Notes under the pieces: generated by a model | What the model was told of the DNA's origin: nothing | The model's input: the letters and a program-made list of their open reading frames with translations, nothing else | Database searches by the model: none | In this document: piece after piece, positions 23,275 through 35,397 of the stretch | Layout: each line of letters opens with the position of its first letter | How positions within the stretch are numbered: position 1 is the first letter of the stretch | Position numbers and translations under genes: made by a program | Assembly: GCA_024741835.1 (NCBI GenBank) | Contig: JAENRP010000055.1 | Span: 134,011 to 198,010 of the forward strand | Length of the DNA stretch: 64,000 bases | Reading direction: 5' to 3' | DNA from: Diplocarpon mali | Lineage: Eukaryota > Ascomycota > Leotiomycetes > Helotiales > Drepanopezizaceae

Positions 23275-24397
23275 AAGTATCTAAACATCCAGCCACAACT
23301 AGAGGAAGGACTTAGTATACATAGCGAGGAAATGCTCTCATAGCAGTCTAGAAGAGTGCACGAGGCGGTTCGAGGTGATGATCGTTGGTGGTCTTGATGT
23401 TCTAACGGAGAGTTCTCGAAAATCGAGAACATCCAAGGACCTAGGTTGTTCGGCCTTGGCGCCTTGGCAATGAATCATGTGACTAACATGTGACACGCAT
23501 CCACCCGCAACAGAATAGGATATAAAAAGAGAACGTGCAAGTTATAGTATATAAGGCAAAGGAAAAGAGAAACGGGAAAAGGATATATTTAAGCTTTAAA
23601 GCTCGGTAAGGACTATAATTATAAGCCGGTGCTAACTAGTAAGACGTTAAATATTATTAAGTAAATAGTCATACGAGTAAGAAAGGCTTATTCAAAATGA
23701 GGAACCTAAGGTGACCTTGTCTAAGTACCTCTCTAAGAATATACTTCCCTAAGACTTAAAGAGAATAATTATCAACTGATGTATAAGTTAGACTCTTCTC
23801 TTTCGATTCAAGGTCCTTATAATGTAATATATCAAATACTAAACTTAAGGACTTACACTACTTTCGCTTTATGCTTAATGGGGCTAAAGTATTTTCGGCT
23901 CATGCTGTATAGTCCAAAATAGTATATTATCTTGAAATAAAAAATTCCTTTTACAGATATAGTCACTTACTACTGACGTTGACTGCGATTAAGGCCGCAT
24001 GCTTTCACAAATTTTCTATATCATTCTACTAGCTGAGTGATCTAACTATTAGCTTCATTGAGATTGTGAATAAGCTCCTATTACTAGAAAATTTGAAGGG
24101 ATCGAGAGGAAATCAACCTAAGACGAAGTTTAGGCAGAAGAACCCACAAAATTGCTTAACGTAATAAGTCTTGAGAATCTACTTCAGAAAATCGACTGTT
24201 CTGCTGCATTTGACTGTGTGTTGCGGAGGTATACTAACACCGCACAAGTACCAGTCTTCTGGTGCTCCAAGAGGCATACGGTCAATTATGATTCGTCTAT
24301 GGCGTCAGTGTAAACCGTTAGCCACCACTCCATACTGCCACCATGCCAGACCGTAGCCCCCTTCTCCCCCATACCCTCAACACCCACGTATCCCATC

Positions 24398-24928
24398 CTA
24401 ATTGCAAGTAACAACCTTGTACTCTACAGTATCGTTGCCAGTCTTCCAGACCTTAGGCTTAAAATCAAGGTACACGAGCTGTAATGTCATCAGCATCTGC
24501 CGCCACGATTCCCAACTCGGACCACAAGTCGACCCAGCTTACCTCTCCTTTCTCCGGAGTCCACTCCCCATCTGTATCCCGATAGTATACAATCTCTCCG
24601 CTAGCAGCATCCTTGACCTCCGCAGTAGTATGGCTGACGGTTCCCTCGGTGCTCCATTCGATCTGGTAGCAGGTGGCTTTGGTAACGAGGAAAGGCTTGC
24701 TGCAGCGCTGGTTTCCGTCTTTATCAATGCACTTCTCGACGGCGAAGTCGAGTATCTTGCCAGAGGAGACCTCGTCGCCTTCTATTGACGAGATCGTAGT
24801 ATCAGCGAAAGGACATGAAGAGGGAAGGACTCTGTTAACAGCGGAGGAGAGGAATTACTCATGGATTTCATGCAGCCAGTGGCAAAAAGGCCGGCAGTGA
24901 GGATCTGTTGTGCAGATGGGATGAACAT
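24398..24928 (-). CDS. Small secreted protein (120 residues, four mature cysteines)
   Basis: Three exons (24928-24859, 24781-24543, 24451-24398) join in frame to 120 residues. The N-terminus MFIPSAQQILTAGLFATGC is hydrophobic and reads as a signal peptide. Cys at 41, 50, 61 and 119 would give two disulfides; Cys19 is probably at the cleavage region. The mature part is polar and acidic with alternating short beta-like segments (TCYQIEWSTEGTVSHTTAEV, GEIVYYRDTDGEWTP). Introns are 77 bp (GTAATT..ATAG) and 91 bp (GTAAGC..CTAAG). Without the second splice the frame would end at a shorter, less convincing tail; the spliced exon ends EYKVVTCN. No family recognised. Like the eight-Cys gene 4 kb away, it lies in repeat-rich DNA, a setting often seen for host-interaction proteins; that is inference. 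Confidence 0.7.
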
Positions 24929-26808
24929 CTTGTTGTTTGTACTCGCGAAAAGTGTTGGTTTGCTTTATATGATTCCTGGTCAAGAGGGGTGGAAATCACA
25001 GAGATGTTGATTATCGAAGTAAGTTCTGTTCAATCTGGGTACGAACTAGGAGTGGCAAGGCGCCAGCAAACAAGCGTAGAGAGGGGATGACGCTGTGGCT
25101 TCGAGTGGTAGCGGCAATTGAGACCATGACGAGCAGGTCTAGCCACGTGATTCCAGCCAAACTGGCGAGTAAAGCGCACTCGCGCTGCACACTCAAACAG
25201 GAGATCAAGAAGCTCTGAATTGGAACAGCAAGATCTCCATTTATTCATCTAGCGGAGGCTCTAGAGAGTCCAGAAGCATTGTGTTGCAGCCTTGTACAAT
25301 GTCCATATGGCGGTGTTTATGGCTTGCAGCCTTTGCAGTAGTCAATATTTACCTCGCGAAACCTCGCTTGACTACCCCTTTTGCCTCCTGCTGTTCATAG
25401 ATCGGAAGCGGCAGTAATTGCGATAGGGATGAGTAACACACAAGGTGGTAAAAGCACATATTTGAATATTTTCCATTGATCTTCTTTCTAGCGCCCTTTC
25501 TTGCCGCTTAAATTTCCAACAGTACCGCCTATAACCCGGCAATTGACGGCTGGTCATGACTGCAAGCAATTGGCAATCAGTCAGTCTAGAAAAAGCTAAC
25601 GTCCTGCCTCAAATCCCCTTCGATTCTCTAGCTCCATTTGTATTCATAAATCTCAAAAAGATCATCGTATCCTATTTTGTCCCATCTCCCGACCAGGAGG
25701 TGCGTCTTAAAGTTACAGAAGCAGATACTGTATTCCGGACTGAGACTACCAATATCGCTTGATTGGATATCCATATTCTATGCCTCAGAATTATATTCGA
25801 AAGTTTGAGTGATGCTAAGATATAGAACAATCATCGCCCTTGAGTAAAGCTCTTGGGTGATACCTTTTGCGGTCCATAGCTGTGAAGGGTTTCTACGAAA
25901 GGGGTTTATGATTGGTGTAGAAAATGGCAGAGGGGCGAACAAAGGAGAGGTCCCGAGGCTATATACACGCATAGCGACGGCCACTTTGCGTTACATAAGT
26001 CACGCAACTTTATCGAGCGAAACGACTGCGAGTTTTAGAACGCCCCTCAAGAGATAACACGGACCGAGTACCAGGACCCGTACGTGCAATACAATGGAGA
26101 AGAACGTGTAAAAAAAAGGGTTAGCATCTCCAGATATCTAATCACTCTTCGCCCGAGCTTGAATTGGCTAGACGGCCTTTGTCACCTGATAATATCGAGA
26201 TGCGACCATGCACTCAACATACCCTTTGACTATCATGGGTCCTCGGAATAATATCAACCAGGCAACGAGATGCAACAGAAGAGTGAGAACATGTAGTACA
26301 TTTTCCAGGAGAAGACCTCCGCTAGTTATGTAATTAGGGCTAACTCTTGTTGGCGTTAGTGCCGGCTAGACTTCATGAGTGGTGTGTCTCCTCATTGTGT
26401 GCAACTAAAATGCAAACAAGATCCCACCTCTACTACGCCGGCTTGAGGAGGTCCTCGTCTTCATCAATGGTCTCATTCCATCTCCCATCTCGTTTTTCGC
26501 AGCGATTCTCTATACATCACGCATAGAGAATGCCTCTTCCCCCTTTTTCCGCGCCGTTCGTTGCCTTGAGGTCGAATCCCGTCATCAGACGGTAGTTTCC
26601 ATTTGGTGTATAGACTAGTAGTCTGAATAGCGAAAAGACGTTGATCTCTGGGACCGCTTGATGCCATTCTGAGTATGGTTCATTGTCAAGCGCTGCCTGC
26701 CCACCATGCCTATCAGATCCCTTTCTCCCAATTTACTTCCACTTCCACCAACCACTTCCTGTCTCTTTGCTATCCCTCGAACCCTACATATGGCGGGGTA
26801 AACAAAAG
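24929..26808. other. Intergenic, no supported gene
   Basis: Upstream of both the small secreted protein gene (minus) and the siderophore transporter (plus). Short frames at 25372-25569, 25556-25762 and 25857-26057 show no domain, signal peptide or splice context. Composition is mildly AT-rich. Confidence 0.5.
26187..26196. promoter_or_regulatory. Back-to-back GATA motifs upstream of the siderophore transporter
   Basis: TGATAATATC contains a GATA on each strand, about 615 bp upstream of the transporter ATG. Siderophore genes of filamentous ascomycetes are repressed by a GATA factor (SreA/Urbs1 type) at ATCWGATAA-like sites. Here only the GATAA core matches, so the assignment is tentative. Confidence 0.3.
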
Positions 26809-28878
26809 ATGGAGTCCGACAGAGCTGGGCATATGGAGGATGTTCCCCTGGGGGAACTTGGAGAAGGGAGAAAGGATACCGGAACGTCTGTTGGCAGTGG
26901 AGGTACTCCTGATGGCAGAGGAGCGAAAAGGCCCAGCGACATCGATGTCGAAGCGAGCTCGGGCAACAGGAATGGCAGCATTGGTGCCGATACAGCTCCC
27001 CAGAATGCCCAGGCTGGGGTCAGAAACATCGAAGCAATTGCCACGACCTGGACAGCCTGGGGTCTTGTCATTGCATATGCGAGGTTCGCAGCTCTCATCT
27101 CGTGGGTAGGCTATTGCTCACATTGATAGTCTCTTCCTCACGGCGTTCACGGTGTCTCTGGAAGGCCAGGTGGTCCAGTCCTTGTCGGTCTTTGCTACCA
27201 GCTCCTTCCAAGCCCATTCCCTGATCTCGACCGTCTACGTGGTTCAAGGAGTTGTCAACGGTGATATGTCTCATTCCCAGCGAGAGACCATCGAGCACCT
27301 CTAACGGGCCGGCAGCTGTGATCAAACCACCCATGGCCAAAGTCGCCGATGTGTTCGGTCGTCTCGAAGCCTTCTCCTTCAGCGTCCTGCTCTACATTAT
27401 CGGCTACGTACAAATGGCAGCCTCTCACAACGTTGAGACCTACGCCGCCGCTCAGATCTTCTACTCGGCAGGGAACACCGGCTTGCAGGTCCTACAACAA
27501 GTCTTCATCGCCGATACGTCTGATCTCCTCAACCGCGCCCTCTGGTCGAGCCTGCCAGATATCCCGTTCCTGATCACAGTCTGGGTTGGCCCTCTCGTCG
27601 GGGATGATCTCCTGAGGACTACATCCTGGAGATGGGGGTACGGCATGTGGTGTGTCCTTCTACCGCTCACGTTCGTGCCTCTCGCCTTGACATTGTCTGT
27701 CAACAACAGAAAGGCGAAGAGGCTCGGATTGACGACCGAGCCGCAACTCCGGAGGATGGGCTTCATGCAAGCTTCCCAGTATCTCTGGGTCGAACTCGAT
27801 ATTGGAGGGATTGTCCTGCTCAGCGCTGCATTTGCTCTGATCCTGATCCCCCTTACCATCGCACCCAAGCAGTCGAATGGATGGAGCAGTGGTGATATCA
27901 TAGCCATGATCGTGGCCGGAGCTGTCTGCCTGATTGCATTCCTGGCTTGGGAGGCCGTCACGAAGCTTGTACCATACCCGTTGGTTCCTCCCTACCTGTT
28001 CAAGACCGGGACTTTTAGTGCAGGATGTGGGGTGGGATTCTTCTATTTCAGTATGATGACCTGTCCCGTCTACCTTCACGACGACCTTCAAACCGCGTAC
28101 TGACTCGACTGACCCAGTGGCATTCTACCTTTCTGTGCAGCCATACTTCTACTCATACCTCCTCGTCGTCCAGCACGTCTCCATCCCAGCCGCCAGCCAC
28201 ATCACCCAAACCTTCTCCTTCACCTCCACCGTCGCCTCGATCGCCGTCTCCTTCCTGATCAAATACACCAAGTTCTACAAACCGTACGTCGTAGCAGGCG
28301 TCTGCATCTACATCCTGGGTCTCGGCCTCATGATCAAGTACCGCTCCGAGGGCGTCTCAACCGGCGCTCTCGTCGGCACCCAGATCGCCGTGGGTATCGG
28401 CGGAGGCATGCTCAACGTCTCGGCCCAGCTCGGCGTCCAAGCCAGCACAGACCACCGGCACGTCGCCGTCGCCACCGCCGTGTACCTGACCTGCGTCGAG
28501 CTCGGCGGTGCCGTCGGATCCGCCGTCTCCGGAGCAGTCTGGGGCCGCAACATCCCGCGGAAGTTGGCGCTGTATCTGCCCGCGTCTGCAGCGGGCCGGG
28601 CGTCGGACATCTACAACGACATCACAGTCGCGACTTCGTACGCGGCCGGGACGCCCGAGCGCGCGGCCATCGACCGGGCGTACAACGAGACGATGCGCAT
28701 CCTGCTGATCATCGCGGTTGGTGTCGCGGTGCCGCTCCTCTTCTTCAGCGCGATGATGAGTAGCTACAGGTTGGATGAGCTGAAGCAGAATGTGAAGGGG
28801 AGGGTCGTTGGTGATGCTGTTCGGGATGGCCAGGGAGTGGAGGCCGTGAGAGAGGAAGAGATGGGAAGACGGAGATGA
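26809..28878 (+). CDS. Siderophore-iron transporter, MFS (SIT/MirB-type)
   Basis: Predicted 633-residue membrane transporter from four exons (26809-27083, 27130-27260, 27316-28050, 28118-28878). A polar N-terminal tail of about 80 residues is followed by 12-14 hydrophobic segments. SIT-family hallmarks are AVIKPPMAKVADVFGRLEAF, QILQ-like LQVLQQVFIADTSDLLNR, DIPFLITVWVGPLVGDD with SWRWGYGMWCVLLP, and a C-terminal YNETMRILL segment. The family takes up ferric siderophores by proton symport at the plasma membrane. The 46-bp first intron (GTTCGC..ATAG) gives the expected AYASLFLTAFTVSLEGQ join; a longer read-through ends in a stop. No siderophore biosynthesis gene is nearby, so it may import xenosiderophores. 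Iron repression by a GATA factor is likely but inferred. Confidence 0.9.
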
Positions 28879-30521
28879 GGCTCTGCAGGTGGCTGCAGTG
28901 GCCCCGGGTGAAGACGTGCGAAGCTGGGACTGGCTCTCCTATCATGGCGTCCTGAAGATACATTTCGATACCGGCGTTGCATGGAAGGCGTTGGGACTGG
29001 GCCACAGTGCGTGGTACGGGGTCAGCACTGGAGATATTCACATATGATATATTGCTCGACCTTTGCCTCCGGCCATCCGATGTAGCGTGCTTGTGATTGT
29101 GATGTGTGTTTGAGTTTTCGCTCGGTAGAAATTCGTACTTCAACCAACTGTAACTTGAAAACTCCACCACATATTTGCAACAAAAGACTTGGTTCTGCCC
29201 GGGGTCTCTGTATTCGGCTCTCCAAGTTCTATTCTGCTCTCTACTCGAGAGCCGTGAAATTTATATCTTGATCTTGCGTCCGGATGGCGACTTTCGAAGA
29301 GCGATAGTCCGCAGCGCGCAACCGGCCTTGGGTGCTGGTTGGGGAGGCGGCAGGATTATTGCCGCAGACATGGTGGTAGACAAGCTTCATCGGCGCTGAT
29401 TCGCGGCGCCAGTCTTCAGGCGAATCTTGGATCGCAGAGGGAGCACTTTCATGCATAGTTGGCTGCTAAAGCTTAAGTGACTCGTACGGAGTATTGAAAT
29501 GTCTTTTCAAGTTCGGAAAGGAGAAGCTTTTTTTTGTTTTTGTTTTTGTTCTTGTTTTGCTTCAGAGTTTGGATAGCGAGAGCCTTTTTGGATTGGTTAG
29601 GTTCCTTGACAGTGGCTGAAATTTACACATGCATTGCAGGAATTATCATACACATGTATTGCAGGAATTATCATTCGTCATGGCATGAGACGTTAGAGCT
29701 GGCGATACGGCTCATCAAGGGCAGTCGGTTTGGGAAAGTCATCGGCTCTCGGTAGCAAAGCGTAAGCTGCGTATTCTGGCAGCCATTTCCGAACTTGTCC
29801 GATGCTGGCTCAGTAGAACTCAGAGATCCGTAACTTCGCAGTCTCCTTGGGTTCGGCGGACGCCATAGTGTCTGGGTCTTTTCATTGGGTAGGATTTTTG
29901 AAATTCTCTCTTGCCCTGTTCGATGTTTGACTCTGAGACGGGTTGAGTTGCATGCTGATCCTCCGGCCTCTCCAATGCAAATTACATGGCCGGGGCTTCG
30001 CATGTACCATCCTCTTGTATTTCCGTTGCGACTGGTTGAGCGGAAGAGGTTATGCTGAATCAGTAACACGATGTCCGGCCTTTGGCTGACCTGATCTGAT
30101 TGATTCAAGGGTCAACGCTGGACCTTCCGAGGTAAAGCTGGGCCATGGTTCTCTGTAGACACCGCGGCATAACACAAAGCGGTGGCTCCAATTCTTCGGC
30201 TGTAACCTGATAGTCGGTATCGCTCGAGGCGAATAATATTTGTTTCCTTGCTCCGCAGACTTCAGTCATGATACGCTCGGGGGCTGAGGAGGGGAGACCT
30301 TGAGTATTCTCCGTGTGCCGAACCAGCGGGATGTTTGGCAGGCTGGGACACCGAAATGAAAGGATCTGAGCCCGGAACGCGTAAGCAGCACCCAGCTCCA
30401 CGCCATGGGAAAATATCTCCATCGCTTGCCATGGTAGAAGCACCCGACGTCCTCAACAGCCCGGGGGAACTTCGCAATCGTCCCAATCCCTCGAGCCTCA
30501 ACTGCCAGGTATGACCTGTCG
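28879..30521. other. Intergenic between convergent genes, no supported gene
   Basis: Holds the 3' flanks of the siderophore transporter (plus) and the Vma22-like gene (minus). A TTTTTG/TTTTTC run lies at 29528-29560 and a short direct repeat of ACACATGCATTGCAGGAATT type at 29625-29670. Open frames at 29671-30108 and 30262-30568 have no recognisable features. Confidence 0.5.
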
Positions 30522-31229
30522 CTATTCCAAAACATGAACGCCCCTCTCGACCTCTGCCCCCTCCCCAAGCAGCTTCACTCTTCTCTTTCTCGCTCTCCTA
30601 ATCTCGATCTCAAGCGCCCTCATCCTGGCATCCACAGTCAGTAGCCGCGGCACCAGATCCAGCAGCCCCCTCGTTTGGGCCTGTGTCTCGCGCAGCGCAT
30701 TCGGGACCGCCAAACCAAACATGCGGAGAGGATCCGGGACGTAGCTCCTGTCTTGTTTTCCCCCATCCCCATGCTCCGCAGCGCTCACGCGTGGGGTTTC
30801 TGCGTCCTCGCTGACGTCTGCGGGGTGTTTTACCTCGAAACAGTGTATTCCATTATCGGGGGTGATGCGGCATACACGCGCCGGCAGCATTGCGCGCTCA
30901 TCGTAGAAATCCTGGCCGTATCGGACGCCTCGCTCGGCGTGGAAGTTGGCGCGGGCGAGGGAGAGGTAGATCTAGTTCTTGCCAATTAGCTATACGCAAT
31001 GATTGCATAGCCAGATCAAATACCGCTACGATGGTGCACATGTCTGTGAATATATATACGTCTGATGGGAGGGGCGCTGGAGAGGGTCGAGCAGGAGGAG
31101 AAAGGGCCATACCGAGGCCTGGGCAGCGCTGAGCTGTGCCCGGATGGTTGTGTAGGTGTCGAGCAGGAAGAGATATGTGGTGAGCAGGTCGTCGATTTCA
31201 CCTGAGAGGGCGAGAGCTTGAGAGGCCAT
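30522..31229 (-). CDS. VMA22: V-ATPase assembly factor, Vma22/CCDC115-like
   Basis: Two exons (31229-31113 and 30971-30522) give 188 residues. The N-terminus (ALSGEIDDLLTTYLFLLDTY) is an amphipathic coiled-coil start, followed after the splice by IYLSLARANFHAERGVRYGQ and DFYDERAMLPARV. The C-terminal part has DPLRMFGLAVPNALRETQ and a helix of LEIEIRRARKRR type. This order matches the Vma22/CCDC115 family, an endoplasmic-reticulum factor that helps assemble the Vo sector of the vacuolar proton pump. The usual middle region is short and acidic or polar here. The 141-bp intron starts GTATGG and ends AACTAG and keeps phase. The family call rests on pattern memory; the gene model itself is solid. 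Confidence 0.75.
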
Positions 31230-32989
31230 TGTCTTGGGGGAGAGGGTGGCGGGTAGAGAAAGAGAGGGATTCGAAGTAGAGCGAGAAGAAAAGAAGAGGG
31301 GAAAAACGATTTTCGTGGGGCCTGGTGAGAGCAGGTAGAAATAAGTATTCCACCCGCTTTACTGTGTGCTGTGTCGTGAGGTTGACGTGATGCGAGAAAT
31401 ACTCCAGGTAGCACTGCAAAACTCCCCAGCCATTACGCTGCTTTAGCCCCATCTGTCCCGGAGACTTCTCGATGGATTCAGACTGAGCAGAGGGTCAAGC
31501 TTGACTTGATGGCCGCGTGCGATGATCGTTGCCCGGTGGAATGAATAACGAGGCCTCCACTCGACCGAGGATCTTTGTCTTTGATCATTCAATGACTGGT
31601 TTAATTGTCCAACTACCCATTTGCCCTATCCATTTGCCCTATCCATTTGCCCTACCCATTTGCCCTATCCATTTGCCCATCTATCCATCTATCCATCTGC
31701 CCTATCCATCTATCCATCTATCCATCTATCCATCTATCCATCTATCCATCTATCCATCTATCCATCTGCCCTATCGATCTGCCCATCTTCCCATTTACTG
31801 GGCTTTTCTATTCATTCACCGACGCTGCTTTGCCGTGCCATGCCCTGCTGCGTGCGATGTACTGTGCGGTGATGTGGGATGCTGTGCGTGTAGCTATATA
31901 TACCATATGTACCATATATACACGTATATAACACCATCTATATATCTTTTGCTTGACGACAGACCTACTCGCCTCCACCTCCTCTTTCACCTGGCAATGC
32001 GGGAGTTCCAATGTCAGCTCGAGAGTTCTGCATTACAGCAGTACTAAGGAAAACTTACCGGAGGTCTGGTTTGGCCTCAACAATAGGCCTTTCACTACTT
32101 TGCGGTGATATTTATCATCAGAGCTTCCCCCGACTGCCGTCTCCCAGACTCAGTTCAAGCATCGGGCTCTTCCATTTCACATATTCTCGAATATATGCAA
32201 TCCCGTACCCCCTTACCCCATGGTAGCTGCGGTCATCTGTCTACCGCCTCCAAAACTCGGGTAAGTCTGGTTCAATCCAGTCCCCGGAGCTGGAGATTCT
32301 AGATGGTCTGATCCAGATCACCCCCGAGATTAAGATAAGATATTCCCCAAACATCCCGGCCCTTCTGAATCACGACTTGTCGGATCCTCAACACTGCCAG
32401 GAAACACAACATTTGTCGACCCAGGCCCCGCGGCGCACACGCATTCTCCCACGCAGTTTTCACGTCCGGCTAGGAAGCAAAAATCGTCCTCGAATTTTCG
32501 GCCTCCATTGCTCTTCAACTCTGCACTCGCTCGCACTCTGCCCCGTCACGCTCCCTCTCCTTTGCCTAGCTCGCTGTCCCCCCTCCCTCTCCCCTCCCCC
32601 TCCCCATCCACCTCATCATCATTATCCCTCCTCGTCCTCACCGTCATCCTCCTCCTCCTCCGCCGCCGCCGCATCTTTACCGGTATTCACACGGCCACTC
32701 GATCCCGATCTAGGCCTCGTGCTGCTGTTGGGTCGCAGTCCCAACCGGGGGGAGAAAAAAAAAAAAAGGTCAGCCCAGCCATCGGAATACCCGACCTAGG
32801 CCTGCACCTTGAATCGCTCTCACCAATATTCAATCTTCCTCCCCCTTGCGACAACCCGCAAGCCCCTCAGCACCGCGACTCCACGAGTCTTCGAGCGTAG
32901 CAGCGACGACGGCCAGTCCTTACCGACGAGGGTAGCGGACCGTTTCGTATCTATTCGGAAATCGCAGAGGAAGGCTAGCCAGCGTAACG
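31230..32989. other. Divergent intergenic region, promoter side of cdc42
   Basis: Between the Vma22-like start and the cdc42 start. Contains the pyrimidine tetranucleotide array listed separately, a TATATA cluster near 31895-31945, and from about 32530 to 32680 a long CT/CCTCC-rich tract typical of strong fungal promoters just before transcription start. The cdc42 leader is probably several hundred bases long. Open frames here follow the low-complexity DNA. Confidence 0.5.
31612..31795. repeat. ATCC-type microsatellite with CATTTGCCCTAT units
   Basis: A run of CATTTGCCCTATC units (31618-31680) passes into CATCTATC repeats (31680-31770). All plus frames stay open and encode Ile/His/Leu/Pro repeats; these are not genes. 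Confidence 0.9.
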
Positions 32990-33856
<867 letters not shown>

Positions 33857-35358
33857 AAACGCCCCCAGATACCCCTTGGAGCCTGGTGATACCGCGCCAG
33901 CTTTGCCCGTTTTTTGATCTTCCGACGTTAGGCAGAGCAGGGGTCGGGCATCTCCCCCTCTCCCTCTGCCTCTTCTCTGCCTCTTCTCTTCCTCTTCTCC
34001 TTCATTTTTAATTGTATGATGGCCACAGAGCGGAGTGGAGCGGAATGGGGGCTTTAAACATTCAGGGCATCTATCTGCTTCTATGTTGGGTCCTGGTCAT
34101 TCCCGGCACTTGCCTGTGCTTTTCTACCCAAGGAACCGTGACAGAGGACGGCAAGAAAGAAAAGGGGGGNNNNNNNNNNNNNNNNNNNGGGAGACGAATC
34201 GATATTTCTTCCAAGGCCGGGCTGGAGTATGCCGTGCTGGCTTCTAATCTTTGCCCGTCTCGCTCTCTGCTACTCTCCCGCCAACCTGCCGCGCGTGGGT
34301 GCTGGCGCTGGTGCAGCGTGCATGTTTCTCTCTCTCTCTCTCTCAAGCATTTATCGAGGTTTCTATTATGCGGCGGTGTTTTGGTGTAAACTTGACTTGC
34401 AAATACAGAGGACATTTTTTCTTCCTTTTCTTCTTCTTCTCCCTCCTACTCCATTTCCTTTTGTTCCCCCCTCCCCCCACCCCACCCCCTTCCTCCTTAC
34501 CTTCATTTTCCCACCTTGCCTATGTGGATTTGTTGAGTTTATTTATCTGCAGGCGGTATAAGTATATGGCGAGAGACTCGGGCTTGGCAGGTTTGGTTTG
34601 TGGTAATGGTCCTGGGACAGGATGCGAGGCGAGCCAGTGGCCCGAAACAGGTCGGTGTCGCGGGAGTGGCTTCACTTCGCTTGCGTTACTCTATGTTGGA
34701 AGAGCGAGGTTGCTAGAGATACTGAGGGGAGTAGGTAGGTATCAACACCCATCTGCTGCATGACTATCTTGAAGACCGAGGCGGGAGAGCGGGGCCGTAG
34801 CCGTGACGAAGTAGCGAGGTTACGATTCATCGGCCTATTGACATCTATGGGTTGCAGTTTCAAGAGGGTAGACAGCATAGTGAAGCATCAGAACCGCCGT
34901 CTGATAGAAGTCAATGTTTATATTACTGATCATAAGGATGCTAATGATGCTAATGATGCTAATGATCATGCCAATACTACTGATCACAATGATGCTAATG
35001 ATCACGCCATGTGAATTCTATCGTTAAACAGTCCATAGAGCAAGTTGGCGAGTCCGTGTAATACGGTTGAAGCGAAGCGGGACAACAAGCGCAGAGATCA
35101 AGAGCTCGGAGGCAGGTCGTGTAAACGGTAGCGCGCCCTACGTGGGGTACTTGGCTAGCTGCTTCGGTACTAGTACAGCAACACCAGTCTAGCTGATTAC
35201 ATAACGTGCACCTTTTCCCTCGTCGCCAGGCAGATGGGAGAGGAAATCCATCCAACCCTCCCATCCCATTCCGCCCAACGCGATTTCGGATTCGGACGTT
35301 ACCATCTACTATTCAGATCAGATCAAGATTCACGTCATCTGAGATCTGATATCCAGAG

Positions 35359-35396
<38 letters not shown>
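33857..35396. other. Intergenic with assembly gap and simple repeats
   Basis: 3' flank of cdc42, with CTCTGCC repeats (33958-34000). Nineteen undefined bases (34170-34188) follow a G run. CTCTCT and TTCTTC tracts lie at 34325-34345 and 34420-34510. GATGCTAAT repeats occur at 34930-35000. A GA dinucleotide run (35364-35395) immediately precedes the ureohydrolase ATG. No gene is supported. Confidence 0.5.

Positions 35397-35397
<1 letters not shown>

Larger units (their letters stand above)
20733..24397. other. Repeat-rich intergenic region
   Basis: Between two small secreted protein genes. The first 300 bp is the upstream region of the eight-Cys gene. The rest holds a 65-bp tandem duplication, the 43-46-bp minisatellite and a relic repeat (listed separately), then AT-rich sequence (23300-24170) with frequent stops. 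No further gene is supported. Confidence 0.5.
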
